From Gordonibacter sp036659115 (lineage in GTDB: Bacteria > Actinomycetota > Coriobacteriia > Coriobacteriales > Eggerthellaceae), in the NCBI RefSeq assembly GCF_036659115.1, contig NZ_JAVXDF010000030.1: a stretch of DNA of 27,808 bases; one strand, 5' to 3'. Of this stretch, positions 1 to 7,516 are shown piece by piece. The notes under the pieces were generated by a model that saw only the letters and a list, made by a program, of their open reading frames with translations, did no database searches and had not been told where the DNA came from. The translations under genes and the position numbers were made by a program. The first letter of the stretch is position 1, and every line of letters begins with the position of its first letter.

Positions 1-83
1 CTCACCGCAACTGCGTCAATCGTGAGCCCAATCATGTGCTCGTTGCGTTACCTAGACTTGAGCGCGAAGTACTATTTCAGCTT

Positions 84-142
84 GCTTCTGTCTACTTCTG
101 TCTACTTCTGTCTACTTCTGTCTACTTCTGTCTACTTCTGTC
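84..142. repeat. Five-copy 10-bp tandem repeat (TCTACTTCTG)
   Basis: TCTACTTCTG occurs five times without change at 91-140. A degenerate copy precedes it (CTTGCTTCTG, 81-90) and a partial TC follows. The period is close to one helical turn, so every copy would face the same side of the DNA. The array ends about 40 bp before a promoter-like -35 at 181. It could be a stacked binding site for the LytTR protein encoded just downstream, since LytTR domains bind direct repeats, or a slippage-prone array. The repeat is seen; its function is inference. Confidence 0.85.
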
Positions 143-180
143 ATGCAAAATTTCCCTGCTCGATTACCCCCGCATAACCC

Positions 181-209
181 TTGACGATCATCCCGCGTTG
201 TATTATTTT
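181..209 (+). promoter_or_regulatory. Candidate promoter of the LytTR response regulator
   Basis: TTGACG (181-186), a 17-bp spacer and TATTTT (204-209) resemble a housekeeping sigma-70-type promoter. Transcription would start near 216 and leave a leader of about 108 nt before the start codon at 324. Confidence 0.45.
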
Positions 210-323
210 GTCGCAGTTCATTTCCGCTGGGAAGCTATGCGAGAATATGGTCGCTTTTTGCGCAAATCCCGCTTCCCTTGAAAACCGGACGCACCATGCT
301 CGTCCCGATAAAGGAGACCACCC

Positions 324-1052
324 ATGCCGCGTATCGCGTTATGCGACGACGATGCCAACGACTTGCGGTCGATCGCCGCAATTATCAGGCAATACCAAAA
401 CACGCATCTGGATGCGCAGCTGTTCTTGGAAACCTTCCCCTCAGGCGAAGAACTGCTCGATGCGGTGCGGAGCAACGGTCCTTTCGACCTGTACCTACTC
501 GATGCCGTCATGCCGCATATGAATGGCATCGAGCTAGGATCGAAGCTGCGTACCCACGATCATGTGGCACAGATAGCCTACGTGACCGTCTCGCCCGCGT
601 TCGCCGTGGACTCCTACAAAGTACACGCCTTCCATTACCTGCTCAAACCGGTGACCGATAAGGATATGGTTCCTCTACTTGATGAGGCCTTAGCCCGGTT
701 TCGAGAGAAGGACAAGGGAGCGCATTGCGTCAGAACGAAGGGCGGCATCCGCCGCATACTCGTACGCGAGGTTGCCTCAGTTGAACTGAGGCAACCTCAA
801 GTGCGCTATCACCTCGCCGACGGCAGCGATATCTTTTCCGTATCGCTGCGCTCGTCGTTTGCCGAAGCCATCGTGTCTTTACTTGATGATCGACGCTTTG
901 TGCTGACCTCGACCTCGTTTGCCGTTAACGTTGCCTACGTCACGTCCGTTCAAAAATCCAGCACGATGCTGTTCGACGGGGAAGCCGTGCCGATAACCCG
1001 CATGCACCGCCTCGCCGTCAAGCAGACCCGAGAGGATTACTGGCTATCCTAG
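324..1052 (+). CDS. LytTR-family response regulator
   Basis: This is a 242-residue cytoplasmic two-component response regulator. The receiver domain (about 1-120) has the acidic patch D8-D10, the phosphoacceptor D60 in LLDAVMP, T88 and K108. The C-terminal part (about 137-240) has the beta-rich pattern of a LytTR DNA-binding domain, including the segment around RFVLTSTSFAVN. The start follows AAAGGAG at a good distance. It ends 21 bp from the stop of the convergent sensor kinase at 1074-3392, its probable partner. LytTR regulators usually pair with GHKL kinases of that type and control envelope, virulence or competence genes. The target genes are not identifiable here. A 31-nt inverted repeat lies inside the LytTR coding region. 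Confidence 0.9.
   Translation: MPRIALCDDDANDLRSIAAIIRQYQNTHLDAQLFLETFPSGEELLDAVRSNGPFDLYLLDAVMPHMNGIELGSKLRTHDHVAQIAYVTVSPAFAVDSYKVHAFHYLLKPVTDKDMVPLLDEALARFREKDKGAHCVRTKGGIRRILVREVASVELRQPQVRYHLADGSDIFSVSLRSSFAEAIVSLLDDRRFVLTSTSFAVNVAYVTSVQKSSTMLFDGEAVPITRMHRLAVKQTREDYWLS
768..798. repeat. Perfect 15-bp inverted repeat inside the LytTR gene
   Basis: The arm GAGGTTGCCTCAGTT (768-782) is followed by one unpaired base (783) and its exact reverse complement (784-798). It lies inside an intact reading frame, encoding part of the junction between receiver and DNA-binding domain (REVASVELRQPQ). A perfect 31-nt near-palindrome is not expected by chance in a window this size. Confidence 0.9.
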
Positions 1053-1073
1053 CCCAAGAAACCTAGAGGCGCA

Positions 1074-3392
1074 CTACCTCACCAATGACGTGGAGCGCAG
1101 CATGCCGGCCAGCAAATCGTCGCCCACCGTGAACTTAGACATGCCCTCTTTGCCCGGCGCCACCGCATATTCCTCGAACACGATCACCAGGTGATTGTCG
1201 CCATCAAGATAAAACTCCTGATCGGTGTCTATTTTCGTGAAACATTCATCCGGCGACCATATGCCACCGGGAATGAAGTAGTCCGCGATGCCGGCATTCA
1301 CCTGCTCCGTCATCTGCCGGAGCACGTCGCCGCTGATCACGCCCACGTAGTCGCTTCCATCGCGGAACAGGTTGCCGAGCTTCAGAACCGATCCCGTACG
1401 CTTGTCCAGCGTGAACGTGCGGCAGTACTGGCCCGAACCGCCCGCGTTGAGCGTTGCGTCAAATCTGATAGACAGAAGCGATTCGTCGTTGCGCGTAACG
1501 ACGTAGGTCACATCCATTCCCACGTATCCTTGGTATTTGCGCGCCGCATACCAAAAGAACTCGCTTCTCATCGACTCGACGTACTCCTCCATTTGCCGAT
1601 TGATGTCGTCGATTCCCTCGGAAATGTTCGGCACCTCGCCCTCGCTTGCCCCGTCGGGCGGCTTGGGCACCACCGGAGCAATTGGCGCCGAAGCGTCCCC
1701 TTCTCCCTCGCTGCCGCTTTCCCACGAGATCGTACCGGAAGCAGGAGGATCGATCGAGGGTGTCGGCGACTCTTTCTGCGGGGCATCTGCGACCCCGTCC
1801 GAGGCTCCGGCGCATTCGGGAAGATCGAGATCAGATGCTACACCAGACGTTCCCGCCTGTAAAAAGCCGGCCTTTTCCACACGAGGCACGTCGGCATAAA
1901 ACGCGGTATCGCCCCACTGGATGCTCTCAGTCCTGCGGTTGAAGACATCCGAAAACAGGCCCCATTCTGGCGTCCCTCCCAAAGCCCACGCCGCCGTCGG
2001 CAAACAGACGAGCGCAAAGAAACATGCACCGACGAGAACCTGAGCGCCCTGTACCGCACGGCGAGAAAACGGGATCGCCTTTCGAGGGCAAACGGCCTTC
2101 GGCGCATCGAAGAGCACGGCGTGCAACCGAAACGTCCCCTCTTCACACGAACAACGGAGCAGGCCGTGGTGCCTCTTCGCAATTGCCTCGATGCTTTTAA
2201 GTCCGATTCCCCGCCCTTCCTGCTGCGGCGCGAGGGGAAGCCCGTCAGAGCCGAAGCGAAGCAGCTCGCTGCAGGAGTTCCCGACGCAAATGCGCAGGCT
2301 CCAGCCGCCCTCCATGACAGCCGAAACCTCGATCCAGCGATCAGCGTGAATACCCCGACAGGCGCGAAGGGCGTTCTCCAGCGCATTGGACAACAGGGCG
2401 CACACGTCCAGAACGTCAAAGGGGATAGCAGCGGGTATGCGCACGTCTGTCCGCACCGCGCATCCCTCCTCCTTCGCTTGGCCGAGCAAGGAGGACAGCA
2501 CGGCGTTTACGGCACTGTTCTCGCAATAGGAATACCGCTCCGTCTCGCAGAGCCGCGCACCGAGTCCGTCGAGGTAGCGCACCATCTCCGGGCCGCTCTC
2601 CTCACCTGCAAGTCCCTCCAATACCATGAGATGATGCCGCATGTCGTGCCGGTAGACGCGCCCCTTCTCCATCCTTACAAGGACATCCTCGTATTCGCGA
2701 CGCTGGATTTCCAGCTGCGCCGCTACGGCGCGCTTTTCCTGTCCGGCAGACCAAGCTGCCGCCGACACCACCAGCACGCGCACCACGATCAGAAAGACGG
2801 ATGCAGCAGTGAGGAATACCAGCACCGCCATCGTCAGGCTAGCAGTGCTGTTCTTGAAATAGGAAAGCAACAGGAAGACCAAGGCCACCGGCAGGCAGAG
2901 AAACATCCAGTTCTTTCGCCCTTGCTGGACCAAAACACGAAACGGCGTGCGCAGGCAACGGTACGCGACCAGCACCAGCAGAACAACAAGCGCGACCAGG
3001 CAGCCCGTCTGAGCAAGATCGCTCAGCGCGGTGGAGGCGCCCCACGCACCCTTGACCATCAGGTTCTGCAAGAAGACTACGATGAAGGAGGCCATAGACC
3101 CCATAATCCAAAGAGCGACGGTCGGAAAGAAACCCGTCCGGGAAAGGACGTGCACGCCGATCACGGCAGGCAGGTACGCAGTGAGGGGCAAGAACGTAAG
3201 AACCAGCATCGCATCCTGGCTGGAGAGCATGAGGACCGCCTGTAGAAGCGCAATACCCGCCAAGAAGGTGAAGGAGACGAGAAGCGTGCCCCTCTTGCTG
3301 AATCGAGATTCCAAGAGAACGCCGCAGACCAGCAGGAACGCAAGAAAGCTCATTCCCGCCCAGGGGAAATGCTGCAAGGTGAGAAACCCCAT
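1074..3392 (-). CDS. GHKL sensor histidine kinase with C-terminal RsiV/DUF3298-like domain
   Basis: The 772-residue protein has about seven N-terminal membrane segments (about 11-212), then a cytoplasmic kinase core. H249 in YRHDMRHHL is the likely phosphorylation site, N336 and N340 lie in the N-box SNALENAL, and the G-box EGRGIGLKS is at 392-400. Unlike ordinary GHKL kinases it continues. A further membrane segment (about 448-471) would put the rest outside the cell: a Pro/Ser/Glu/Gly-rich linker (about 515-595), then a domain at about 600-772 resembling DUF3298 of RsiV (QGYVGMDVTYVV, FTLDKRTGSVLKLGNLF). RsiV is the anti-sigma factor and lysozyme receptor of B. subtilis. The convergent LytTR regulator is the likely phosphate acceptor. 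Kinase assignment is firm; the RsiV-like domain is recognised from pattern alone. Confidence 0.87.
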   Translation of the reverse strand: MGFLTLQHFPWAGMSFLAFLLVCGVLLESRFSKRGTLLVSFTFLAGIALLQAVLMLSSQDAMLVLTFLPLTAYLPAVIGVHVLSRTGFFPTVALWIMGSMASFIVVFLQNLMVKGAWGASTALSDLAQTGCLVALVVLLVLVAYRCLRTPFRVLVQQGRKNWMFLCLPVALVFLLLSYFKNSTASLTMAVLVFLTAASVFLIVVRVLVVSAAAWSAGQEKRAVAAQLEIQRREYEDVLVRMEKGRVYRHDMRHHLMVLEGLAGEESGPEMVRYLDGLGARLCETERYSYCENSAVNAVLSSLLGQAKEEGCAVRTDVRIPAAIPFDVLDVCALLSNALENALRACRGIHADRWIEVSAVMEGGWSLRICVGNSCSELLRFGSDGLPLAPQQEGRGIGLKSIEAIAKRHHGLLRCSCEEGTFRLHAVLFDAPKAVCPRKAIPFSRRAVQGAQVLVGACFFALVCLPTAAWALGGTPEWGLFSDVFNRRTESIQWGDTAFYADVPRVEKAGFLQAGTSGVASDLDLPECAGASDGVADAPQKESPTPSIDPPASGTISWESGSEGEGDASAPIAPVVPKPPDGASEGEVPNISEGIDDINRQMEEYVESMRSEFFWYAARKYQGYVGMDVTYVVTRNDESLLSIRFDATLNAGGSGQYCRTFTLDKRTGSVLKLGNLFRDGSDYVGVISGDVLRQMTEQVNAGIADYFIPGGIWSPDECFTKIDTDQEFYLDGDNHLVIVFEEYAVAPGKEGMSKFTVGDDLLAGMLRSTSLVR

Positions 3393-3444
3393 GCTCGATC
3401 CGTCCCTTCAGCGGCTACCCGCCGCCGCGCCTTTCGCTGCGCCC

Positions 3445-3450
3445 AGTATA
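3445..3450 (-). promoter_or_regulatory. Candidate -10 box of the sensor kinase gene
   Basis: On the minus strand TATACT lies about 52 bp before the kinase start at 3392 and gives a leader of about 45 nt. No good -35 hexamer is seen. The rest of 3393-3623 shows no gene. Confidence 0.3.
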
Positions 3451-3623
3451 GCGCACGGAGCTATCGCAGAGCCATGCCTGCCTGCTTGCTTGTCCGGATC
3501 GCTCTGGAAACCCAGTGTTCGTTTACAGGTGGTTTGCGTGGTGGATTCGGATTCGCGCTGCTTTGCCCGATACGGGTGCATTTATCCCTGCTCCGATTTC
3601 TCTTTTCAGTGTTGGCGTCGGGA

Positions 3624-4541
3624 CTATACATTTCTCCCATGGCTCAGGAAATCGGATATGGCTACTAAGCAGCTCGATGCCTCGTCATAAGAGATTTGCT
3701 CGAACAGGAGGGGGAGGGTAACGGCTTCGTAGTCATCCCGGTATACTCCGCCCACAGATATGCTCTCGATGATTGCGGCTAGATCCACGCCGTCTTCTGC
3801 GGAGGCGCACATGAACTGTCCTCTCCTCTGATGGCGTACGATGTTGAACAACCTAAGAAGGCTATCATCCAAGGTCACACTGCTGAGCATCATGGAAAGA
3901 TCGTAGATGTGCCGGGATTGCCGATCCGTGGTTTTGCCGTCGAGATAGTAGTCGCAGATGGCGAAGACCTTGTCGACGAATGTGCGCTCTATCGAGCTCA
4001 CCTGCATAGGAAACGGGCTCAGGTCGTACTCCAGGATGTATTCGCAACGCCCCGAGCCCTCGAGATACTCGCCGATGAAGCACGATATTTCTTTCTCCAC
4101 GGTCGGCTGGATCGGCGTTTGAAGCGCCGTCTCCACAATCAGGATATTATCGGGGTCGTCCTGTTCGAACCTGGGTAGGGGAACGAGAAACCGGTTGAAC
4201 GACCTCTTGCTTCTCGTTTCACCAAGGTTGGAGACTTCGAGGCCGAGAGTCTCCACGGCGGCGCAAACAGAGGACTTCATCGCCTTACGCTGACCTTCGG
4301 TGGGGTGCTCTTGCTCCATGCCGAGGTCGATATCCTCGCTGAACCGATTGATAATACGGTGGGATTTCGAAAGCGAAGTGCCTCCCTTGAAGCACACGTA
4401 AGAGTTTTGGGCGGCTATTTCCCTCAGCAACATGGTTATGTAGTAGTCCTTGACCACAAAAACGGGCGACATGTCCATCTCCGTCGCGCAGTTTAGGACA
4501 AAAAGCCTAAACAGGGAGTCGTTCTCATGCAGGTACGGCAC
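3624..4541 (-). CDS. AbiEii-type nucleotidyltransferase toxin
   Basis: The 305-residue protein has the hallmarks of AbiEii/AbiGii toxins of the DNA polymerase beta-type nucleotidyltransferase fold. These are GGTSLSK at 53-59, the metal-binding pair in SEDIDL (D70, D72), and a downstream ERTFVDK motif (185-191) followed by HIYDL with D214. Characterised relatives add nucleotides to tRNA and stop translation; AbiE systems abort phage infection or act as type IV toxin-antitoxins. The start is GTG, and the gene overlaps the end of its antitoxin by 17 bp, the usual AbiEi-AbiEii order and coupling. Length is normal and the motifs are intact, so the toxin should be active. Confidence 0.9.
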   Translation of the reverse strand: MPYLHENDSLFRLFVLNCATEMDMSPVFVVKDYYITMLLREIAAQNSYVCFKGGTSLSKSHRIINRFSEDIDLGMEQEHPTEGQRKAMKSSVCAAVETLGLEVSNLGETRSKRSFNRFLVPLPRFEQDDPDNILIVETALQTPIQPTVEKEISCFIGEYLEGSGRCEYILEYDLSPFPMQVSSIERTFVDKVFAICDYYLDGKTTDRQSRHIYDLSMMLSSVTLDDSLLRLFNIVRHQRRGQFMCASAEDGVDLAAIIESISVGGVYRDDYEAVTLPLLFEQISYDEASSCLVAISDFLSHGRNV

Positions 4542-5160
4542 GTTCTGCCTCGATTCTCATGAGGTTTATCATAGTTCTGGTGGGGTAATTCTGGGCTGCG
4601 TCGAACAATATTCGTCTATTGCACGAGTTGAGCATCTTCATAAGGGCTTCGTACTCGTTCGGGTTGAGCGTTCTCGAGTCGACTAGGCCGAGGGCATCGA
4701 GGAACTCAAGCTCGATTACGTTGCCGGCACACACAAGCACTCGGGGTTTGCGTAATAGTATCTCCCGATATCCTCCGATTGGCTTTACCGAGTAAACGCG
4801 CCGGGGGGATCTGTTGGTCGTTATCTCAAGCACTGCAGGCACCTGATTACTTACGCCGCGGTCATTGAGAAGGGTGAGCCCACTGCGGAAGCCGTATACC
4901 TCGGCGCCGTCGCGGATATATTTCTTCCGCAATACGGACTCGGGATTGAGGGGCATGTTGAGCCCTGGGACGATGGACGACTCGGGAATATAGTAAACGC
5001 CGCGGTCGAACCGCGCTAGATCGCCAGCCTGCAGGCTGGCTTCGATCTTCTCGAACACGCTGCTGCGGGCTGTATCTTCATATGCGCGCAGGATCTCGCT
5101 CGTCAGGATAGGTTTCCCAACGCCAATCTCGGAACGGAGTATTTCTACGATTTCGCCCAC
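4525..5160 (-). CDS. AbiEi-like antitoxin and transcriptional regulator (DUF6088-like)
   Basis: This 211-residue protein precedes the AbiEii toxin and overlaps it by 17 bp. The N-terminus (about 1-60) looks like a winged-helix DNA-binding region with the usual FDRGVYYIP stretch. The remainder has the GFRSGLTLLNDRGVSNQVPAVLEITTN-type pattern (positions about 95-117) seen in AbiEi/DUF6088 antitoxins. AbiEi proteins neutralise the toxin without stable complex formation and repress their own promoter through inverted repeats. A 35-bp palindrome lies 20 bp upstream of this start, as that model predicts. The start is GTG; the nearby ATG at 5168 is in another frame. Confidence 0.83.
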   Translation of the reverse strand: MGEIVEILRSEIGVGKPILTSEILRAYEDTARSSVFEKIEASLQAGDLARFDRGVYYIPESSIVPGLNMPLNPESVLRKKYIRDGAEVYGFRSGLTLLNDRGVSNQVPAVLEITTNRSPRRVYSVKPIGGYREILLRKPRVLVCAGNVIELEFLDALGLVDSRTLNPNEYEALMKMLNSCNRRILFDAAQNYPTRTMINLMRIEAERAVPA

Positions 5161-5179
5161 GCCGTCATTTTATCATATC

Positions 5180-5214
5180 GGACTAAAATGAACAGATATT
5201 GTTCATAATAGTCC
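5180..5214. promoter_or_regulatory. Operator palindrome of the AbiE operon
   Basis: GGACT (5180-5184) pairs with AGTCC (5210-5214), and ATGAACA (5188-5194) with TGTTCAT (5200-5206), around a 5-nt centre. Thirteen of fifteen positions match across a 35-bp dyad. It lies directly upstream of the AbiEi start, with AT-rich -10-like DNA between the two, and is the natural site for AbiEi autorepression. Confidence 0.65.
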
Positions 5215-5295
5215 AAAACAGCCCAAGCTCTACACCATCACCGAAGTTGTCGAAGCATAAGCCGCCTCCAGCAATCAAACCCACAGGCAAACTTA

Positions 5296-5324
5296 GTGCT
5301 CGCCAGCGCAACGCTGGCGAGCAC
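5296..5324. repeat. Perfect 13-bp hairpin, GTGCTCGCCAGCG arms
   Basis: GTGCTCGCCAGCG (5296-5308) and its exact reverse complement (5312-5324) flank a CAA loop. The stem is GC-rich, but there is no run of T after it on either strand, so it is a poor intrinsic terminator. Both neighbouring operons start outward from this region, so no transcript obviously needs to end here. Confidence 0.75.
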
Positions 5325-5482
5325 GAGAATCTGCTTGACCTAGCGAACATATCCAGCAAAAGAGCTAGGCCGATGGACAGCGAGCCCATCATCAAAGGGA
5401 ACCTTCGCCTCAACTCAAGTACGTGACGCGCAAATGTTTCCCGAACAGAGGTTTAGCAACCCAGGACGCATGGCTCTGTCAA

Positions 5483-5521
5483 AGCACCGTTCTTGATCGG
5501 TGCTATTTTAACGTGTATACT
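5483..5521 (+). promoter_or_regulatory. Promoter and operator of the Phd/RelE module
   Basis: TTGATC (5493-5498), a 17-bp spacer and TATACT (5516-5521) form a strong promoter. The inverted repeat AGCACCG (5483-5489) / CGGTGCT (5498-5504) brackets the -35 box. Downstream, GTGAAAAT occurs twice (within 5524-5545). Such repeats suit repression by the antitoxin or antitoxin-toxin complex. Confidence 0.65.
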
Positions 5522-5572
5522 ATCGTGAAAATTATAGTGAAAATATGACACCAATCAGCAAGGAGAATGGCC

Positions 5573-5896
5573 ATGGCCTTAACTGCCACCGTACTCGACA
5601 ACATGGTATCCGTTTCGGCATTCAGCCGAGGAAAAGCGGCTCAGGCATTTTCTGCCGCCACTGACGCCTCCCCCGTGGTCGTTCTTAAGAACAACGCACC
5701 CTTTCGCATCATCACCACCCCCGACGAATACGCCTATCTTTCAGAAGTTGAAGCTGACATGGTCCTTATGGCAGAAGCGATGGCGCGTTTGAGCCAAAAC
5801 GTCGAAAACACTGGTATCTCAGCAAGCGAAGTATACGCTGATCTGGGCATTTCCCAAGACGAACTTGAGCACATGGATGATGTGGAGCTTTCCTAA
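5573..5896 (+). CDS. Phd/YefM-family antitoxin
   Basis: This 107-residue antitoxin follows the YefM pattern: VSVSAFSRGKAAQAF near the N-terminus, then PVVVLKNNAPFRIITTPDEYAYLSE, which forms the DNA-binding dimer fold. An acidic C-terminal tail (SQDELEHMDDVELS) would wrap the toxin. An ATG at 5567 lies almost on top of the ribosome-binding site AAGGAG (5560-5565). The ATG at 5573 has proper spacing, so I chose it. The stop overlaps the toxin start as TAATG. Family members neutralise their toxin by direct binding and repress their own promoter. Confidence 0.9.
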   Translation: MALTATVLDNMVSVSAFSRGKAAQAFSAATDASPVVVLKNNAPFRIITTPDEYAYLSEVEADMVLMAEAMARLSQNVENTGISASEVYADLGISQDELEHMDDVELS

Positions 5897-6222
5897 TGTG
5901 GGAGCTCGAATATCTGCCTGAAGCAAAAGAAGATTTGCGACGCCTCGATAACTCGCAGCGTCTTCGCGTGGCAAAAGCTCTCGAGAAGGTGCGGGCAAAC
6001 CCCCAATCGAGCGACGAGGGCGGCTTTGGCAAGCCTCTGGGAAACAAGAGGGTTTCCCAATTAAGCGGGCTGATGAAAATAAAGCTAAAAAACGAGGGTA
6101 TCCGCATCGTCTATAAACTTGAGCGCACAGAGAGCTGCATGCGCGTTATCGTTATCGGTGCCCGCTCCGATAACGAAGTGTATCGCGAAGCCGTCAAGCG
6201 TCGCCAATCGTACGGACTCTGA
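5896..6222 (+). CDS. RelE/ParE-family toxin
   Basis: This 108-residue basic protein has the compact RelE/ParE layout. The N-terminus is WELEYLPEAKEDLRRLD, a helix-rich middle follows, and then come KPLGNKRVSQLSGLMKIKLKN and the strand GIRIVYKLE. RelE members cut mRNA on the ribosome and ParE members poison gyrase; the sequence alone does not decide. The start overlaps the antitoxin stop by one base, so translation is coupled. The 'Phd antitoxin plus RelE-type toxin' pairing is common. Confidence 0.9.
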   Translation: MWELEYLPEAKEDLRRLDNSQRLRVAKALEKVRANPQSSDEGGFGKPLGNKRVSQLSGLMKIKLKNEGIRIVYKLERTESCMRVIVIGARSDNEVYREAVKRRQSYGL

Positions 6223-6326
6223 AGCCATCAATGCACCTTGTCAGCACACAGAAACTGATCGCGAAGACGAAGTAGCGAAAGAAAGTGGTGCAGAAAATTG
6301 AGTGCACCCTGTTTTTCATACTTCAA

Positions 6327-6353
6327 AGGGGCCCGCGTCATACGCGAGCCCCT
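6327..6353 (-). terminator. Likely terminator of the minus-strand respiratory block
   Basis: AGGGGC (6327-6332) pairs with GCCCCT (6348-6353), and after one mismatch CGCG (6334-6337) pairs with CGCG (6343-6346), around a 5-nt loop. Read on the minus strand it is followed by TTTGAAG, a weak U-tract. It lies about 120 bp beyond the end of the DUF5692-like gene. Nothing else is recognised in 6223-6470. Confidence 0.45.
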
Positions 6354-6470
6354 CATCATCCCAATCGTAAACCACTCTCTGCGGGATACCGACCCAGCCC
6401 CCGCGGCCTTCACGATCTTTACGATCGAGTAGGTTTACCTGATCTAGAAAGTCTACGTAACCGAGGAGCC

Positions 6471-7463
6471 CTACGCAGCGATCTGCGGCGCATCCTCGCG
6501 GCGCGCCATAGCCTGCTCGTAGTCCTTGGTACCCACGAACACTTCCTGCATGTACGGGTTGCGCTTGAGCTTCTTCGCGCGATACATGATGTAGACGAAA
6601 GCTGCCATGTTCGCCAAAAGCGCGATAACCGATACCACCAGGTTCACGTTCGGGTTGTTCACGGACTGCACCGCAAAAACGCTGGTATCTTGGAATGCCG
6701 GGAATACTTGAGCAAACATGCACCAGATAGCAAGCGTGAATGCGCGGTTTTGAATCCAACCGCCCTTGTTCCAAATCATCGCCGCCACGGTGGGAGCCAG
6801 TAGCAGTGCCAAACCACAGTAGAACGCATGCGTGGGAAGGCAGTTATAGGTGTAGCAGAAGTTCCACAGGTCGTAGGCGATAATGAATACCCAGGTCATA
6901 TCGGGCCAGAGCATGTCCTGCTTCTTCTTGGACACGTAGACGCCGAACCAGCCGGTCATGCACGCGATGTTGATAAGCCCGGCCACACCGTTGAACACGT
7001 TGTGCCAGCCGCCGTAGAGCGTCACACCCTCGCTGGAAACCCAGGTGGTACCCCAGGCGCGAATGGCGCTCTCGAAGTCGCTGACTACAGCGATAAGGAT
7101 GTTGACGGCCACGATAATGAACGGGAAGCAGAGGAACCAGTGCTTCTTGCCCGGACCCCAGGCGTACTTGATGGCCATGAAGCCGACACAACCGATGGTG
7201 GCCGCATAGAGCTTCGCGTAATGGAACCAGCTGCTCATGTGCAGGTACGTGGGATTGTTCAGCGCCCATTCGGCCCCCATGCCCACACCCACGTAGATAG
7301 CCACAAAATAGATCGTGAGGGCCGCCGGTACTGCAATGAAGCAGAAGATGCCGCCCGCCTTCGAACGGCGCGCGATCTCGTTGATGAGGATAAGGCCGAC
7401 GAACACCATGGCCCATCCGGCCCATTGGTAGACGGCGTTCTCGCCATAGACTTGGAACAACAT
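6471..7463 (-). CDS. Polytopic membrane protein, DUF5692-like
   Basis: This 330-residue integral membrane protein has about nine to ten hydrophobic segments. I recognise the pattern of the uncharacterised DUF5692 family: N-terminal MLFQVYGENAVYQWAG, then SDFESAIRAWGTTW, WHNVFNGVAGLINI, DLWNFCYTYNCLPTHAFYCG and NKGGWIQNRA. The many conserved polar and aromatic residues inside or near membrane segments suggest transport or redox coupling rather than a simple anchor, but no function is established. The ATG at 7463 follows AAGAAGG at good spacing; an upstream in-frame start at 7502 has no such site. It lies 53 bp after the preceding membrane-protein gene, possibly in the same operon as the flavoprotein. 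Confidence 0.8.
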   Translation of the reverse strand: MLFQVYGENAVYQWAGWAMVFVGLILINEIARRSKAGGIFCFIAVPAALTIYFVAIYVGVGMGAEWALNNPTYLHMSSWFHYAKLYAATIGCVGFMAIKYAWGPGKKHWFLCFPFIIVAVNILIAVVSDFESAIRAWGTTWVSSEGVTLYGGWHNVFNGVAGLINIACMTGWFGVYVSKKKQDMLWPDMTWVFIIAYDLWNFCYTYNCLPTHAFYCGLALLLAPTVAAMIWNKGGWIQNRAFTLAIWCMFAQVFPAFQDTSVFAVQSVNNPNVNLVVSVIALLANMAAFVYIMYRAKKLKRNPYMQEVFVGTKDYEQAMARREDAPQIAA

Positions 7464-7516
7464 GAAAACCTTCTTTCTCGCAAACCCGATAACCAAAAGC
7501 ACCTTTTACTGTTATT

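Larger units (their letters stand above)
1..323. other. Regulatory region upstream of the LytTR gene
   Basis: No convincing gene is seen here. Short open frames exist, but none has a ribosome-binding site or recognisable product. The stretch holds a 10-bp tandem repeat array (91-140) and a promoter-like pair (181-209), and ends in the ribosome-binding site AAAGGAG just before the response regulator at 324. Confidence 0.6.
5161..5572. other. Intergenic region between two divergent toxin-antitoxin modules
   Basis: No gene is supported. The region contains the AbiE operator (5180-5214), a strong hairpin with no obvious owner (5296-5324) and the promoter of the Phd/RelE module (5493-5521). Open frames here lack ribosome-binding sites. 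Confidence 0.5.

Noticed and set aside
84..142. CRISPR-like repeat array
   Set aside because: The units are 10 bp and directly adjacent without spacers.
2121..3245. Long plus-strand frame opposite the sensor kinase
   Set aside because: Its translation is a Gln/His/Arg-rich antisense shadow of the kinase gene with no recognisable domain.
5442..5455. LexA-like box CGAACAGAGGTTTA
   Set aside because: It matches only 12 of 14 positions, breaks the dyad and is not placed on a promoter element.
6316..6470. Minus-strand frame with a protein-like tail (DREGRGGWVGIPQRVVYDWD)
   Set aside because: It has no start of its own, is the out-of-frame extension of the DUF5692-like gene, and its end is encoded by the terminator hairpin.
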